Shown here in pieces: positions 59,936 to 60,000 of a stretch of 60,000 bases of DNA. This DNA comes from Cristatella mucedo. Lineage: Eukaryota > Bryozoa > Phylactolaemata > Cristatellidae. Positions within the stretch are counted from its first letter, which is position 1, and each line of letters starts with the position of its first letter. The stretch is from assembly GCA_009760855.2 (NCBI GenBank), contig WPIO01000016.1:5231001-5291000 (forward strand), in the 5' to 3' direction. A program made the position numbers and the translations under genes. The notes beneath the pieces were generated by a model. It worked only from the letters and a program-made list of their open reading frames with translations. It was not told the origin of the DNA and did no database searches.

Positions 59936-60000
59936 GTGAGTAATGGCGAGCTTGAAGGTCGCTCAAGGTCGCTCGAGCCTCCACCTTGAACCGTGCTCTG

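Overview
The window is nuclear DNA of an invertebrate animal. Protein-coding genes are split by GT-AG introns. The ribosomal protein S5 and CIAO3 genes are of animal type, and there is a multi-EGF receptor-like gene. The spacers are full of 5'-truncated LINEs, tRNA-derived SINEs and long microsatellites. I cannot name the phylum. All exon models below were read by eye from reading frames, splice motifs and intron phases; no alignment or transcript data were available.

Left part (1-18,500) is very GC- and CpG-rich. It holds two tandem minus-strand paralogues of a small secreted protein family I do not recognise (55-1,848 and 8,168-11,453). They share exon lengths, phases and sequence, and the second copy runs into an exon encoding an ShKT-type cysteine domain. 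Divergent from the second copy is a plus-strand gene for another unrecognised secreted protein (12,383-15,872), whose intron carries an (CAG)8(CTG)89 tract. A FLYWCH zinc-finger fragment lies between imperfect inverted repeats at 5.3-6.4 kb.

Middle part (18,500-41,000) is AT-richer. CIAO3 (cytosolic Fe-S assembly, NARFL/IOP1) occupies 21,676-32,140 on the minus strand as two coding exons around an 8.8 kb intron packed with LINE and SINE insertions. A weaker minus-strand candidate gene sits at 36.3-37.2 kb. RPS5 is complete at 38,451-40,027, with a 5' TOP leader exon and four coding exons.

Right part (41,000-60,000) is mostly a graveyard of LINE family A (CR1/L2-like RT, (TAA)n tail) and LINE family B, with candidate exons near 49.8 and 51.0 kb. 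From 53.3 kb to the window end, a plus-strand gene encodes at least eight EGF repeats with Notch-type glycosylation consensus sites; it continues past the right edge.

Repeat biology is the dominant theme. One SINE family ends in the same 3' stem-loop as LINE family A, which suggests retrotransposition in trans. Several perfect short-loop hairpins (arms 12-33 bp) are scattered through unique and repeat DNA. Microsatellites adjoin or fill several introns. The most novel-looking item is the tandem secreted ShKT-linked gene family.
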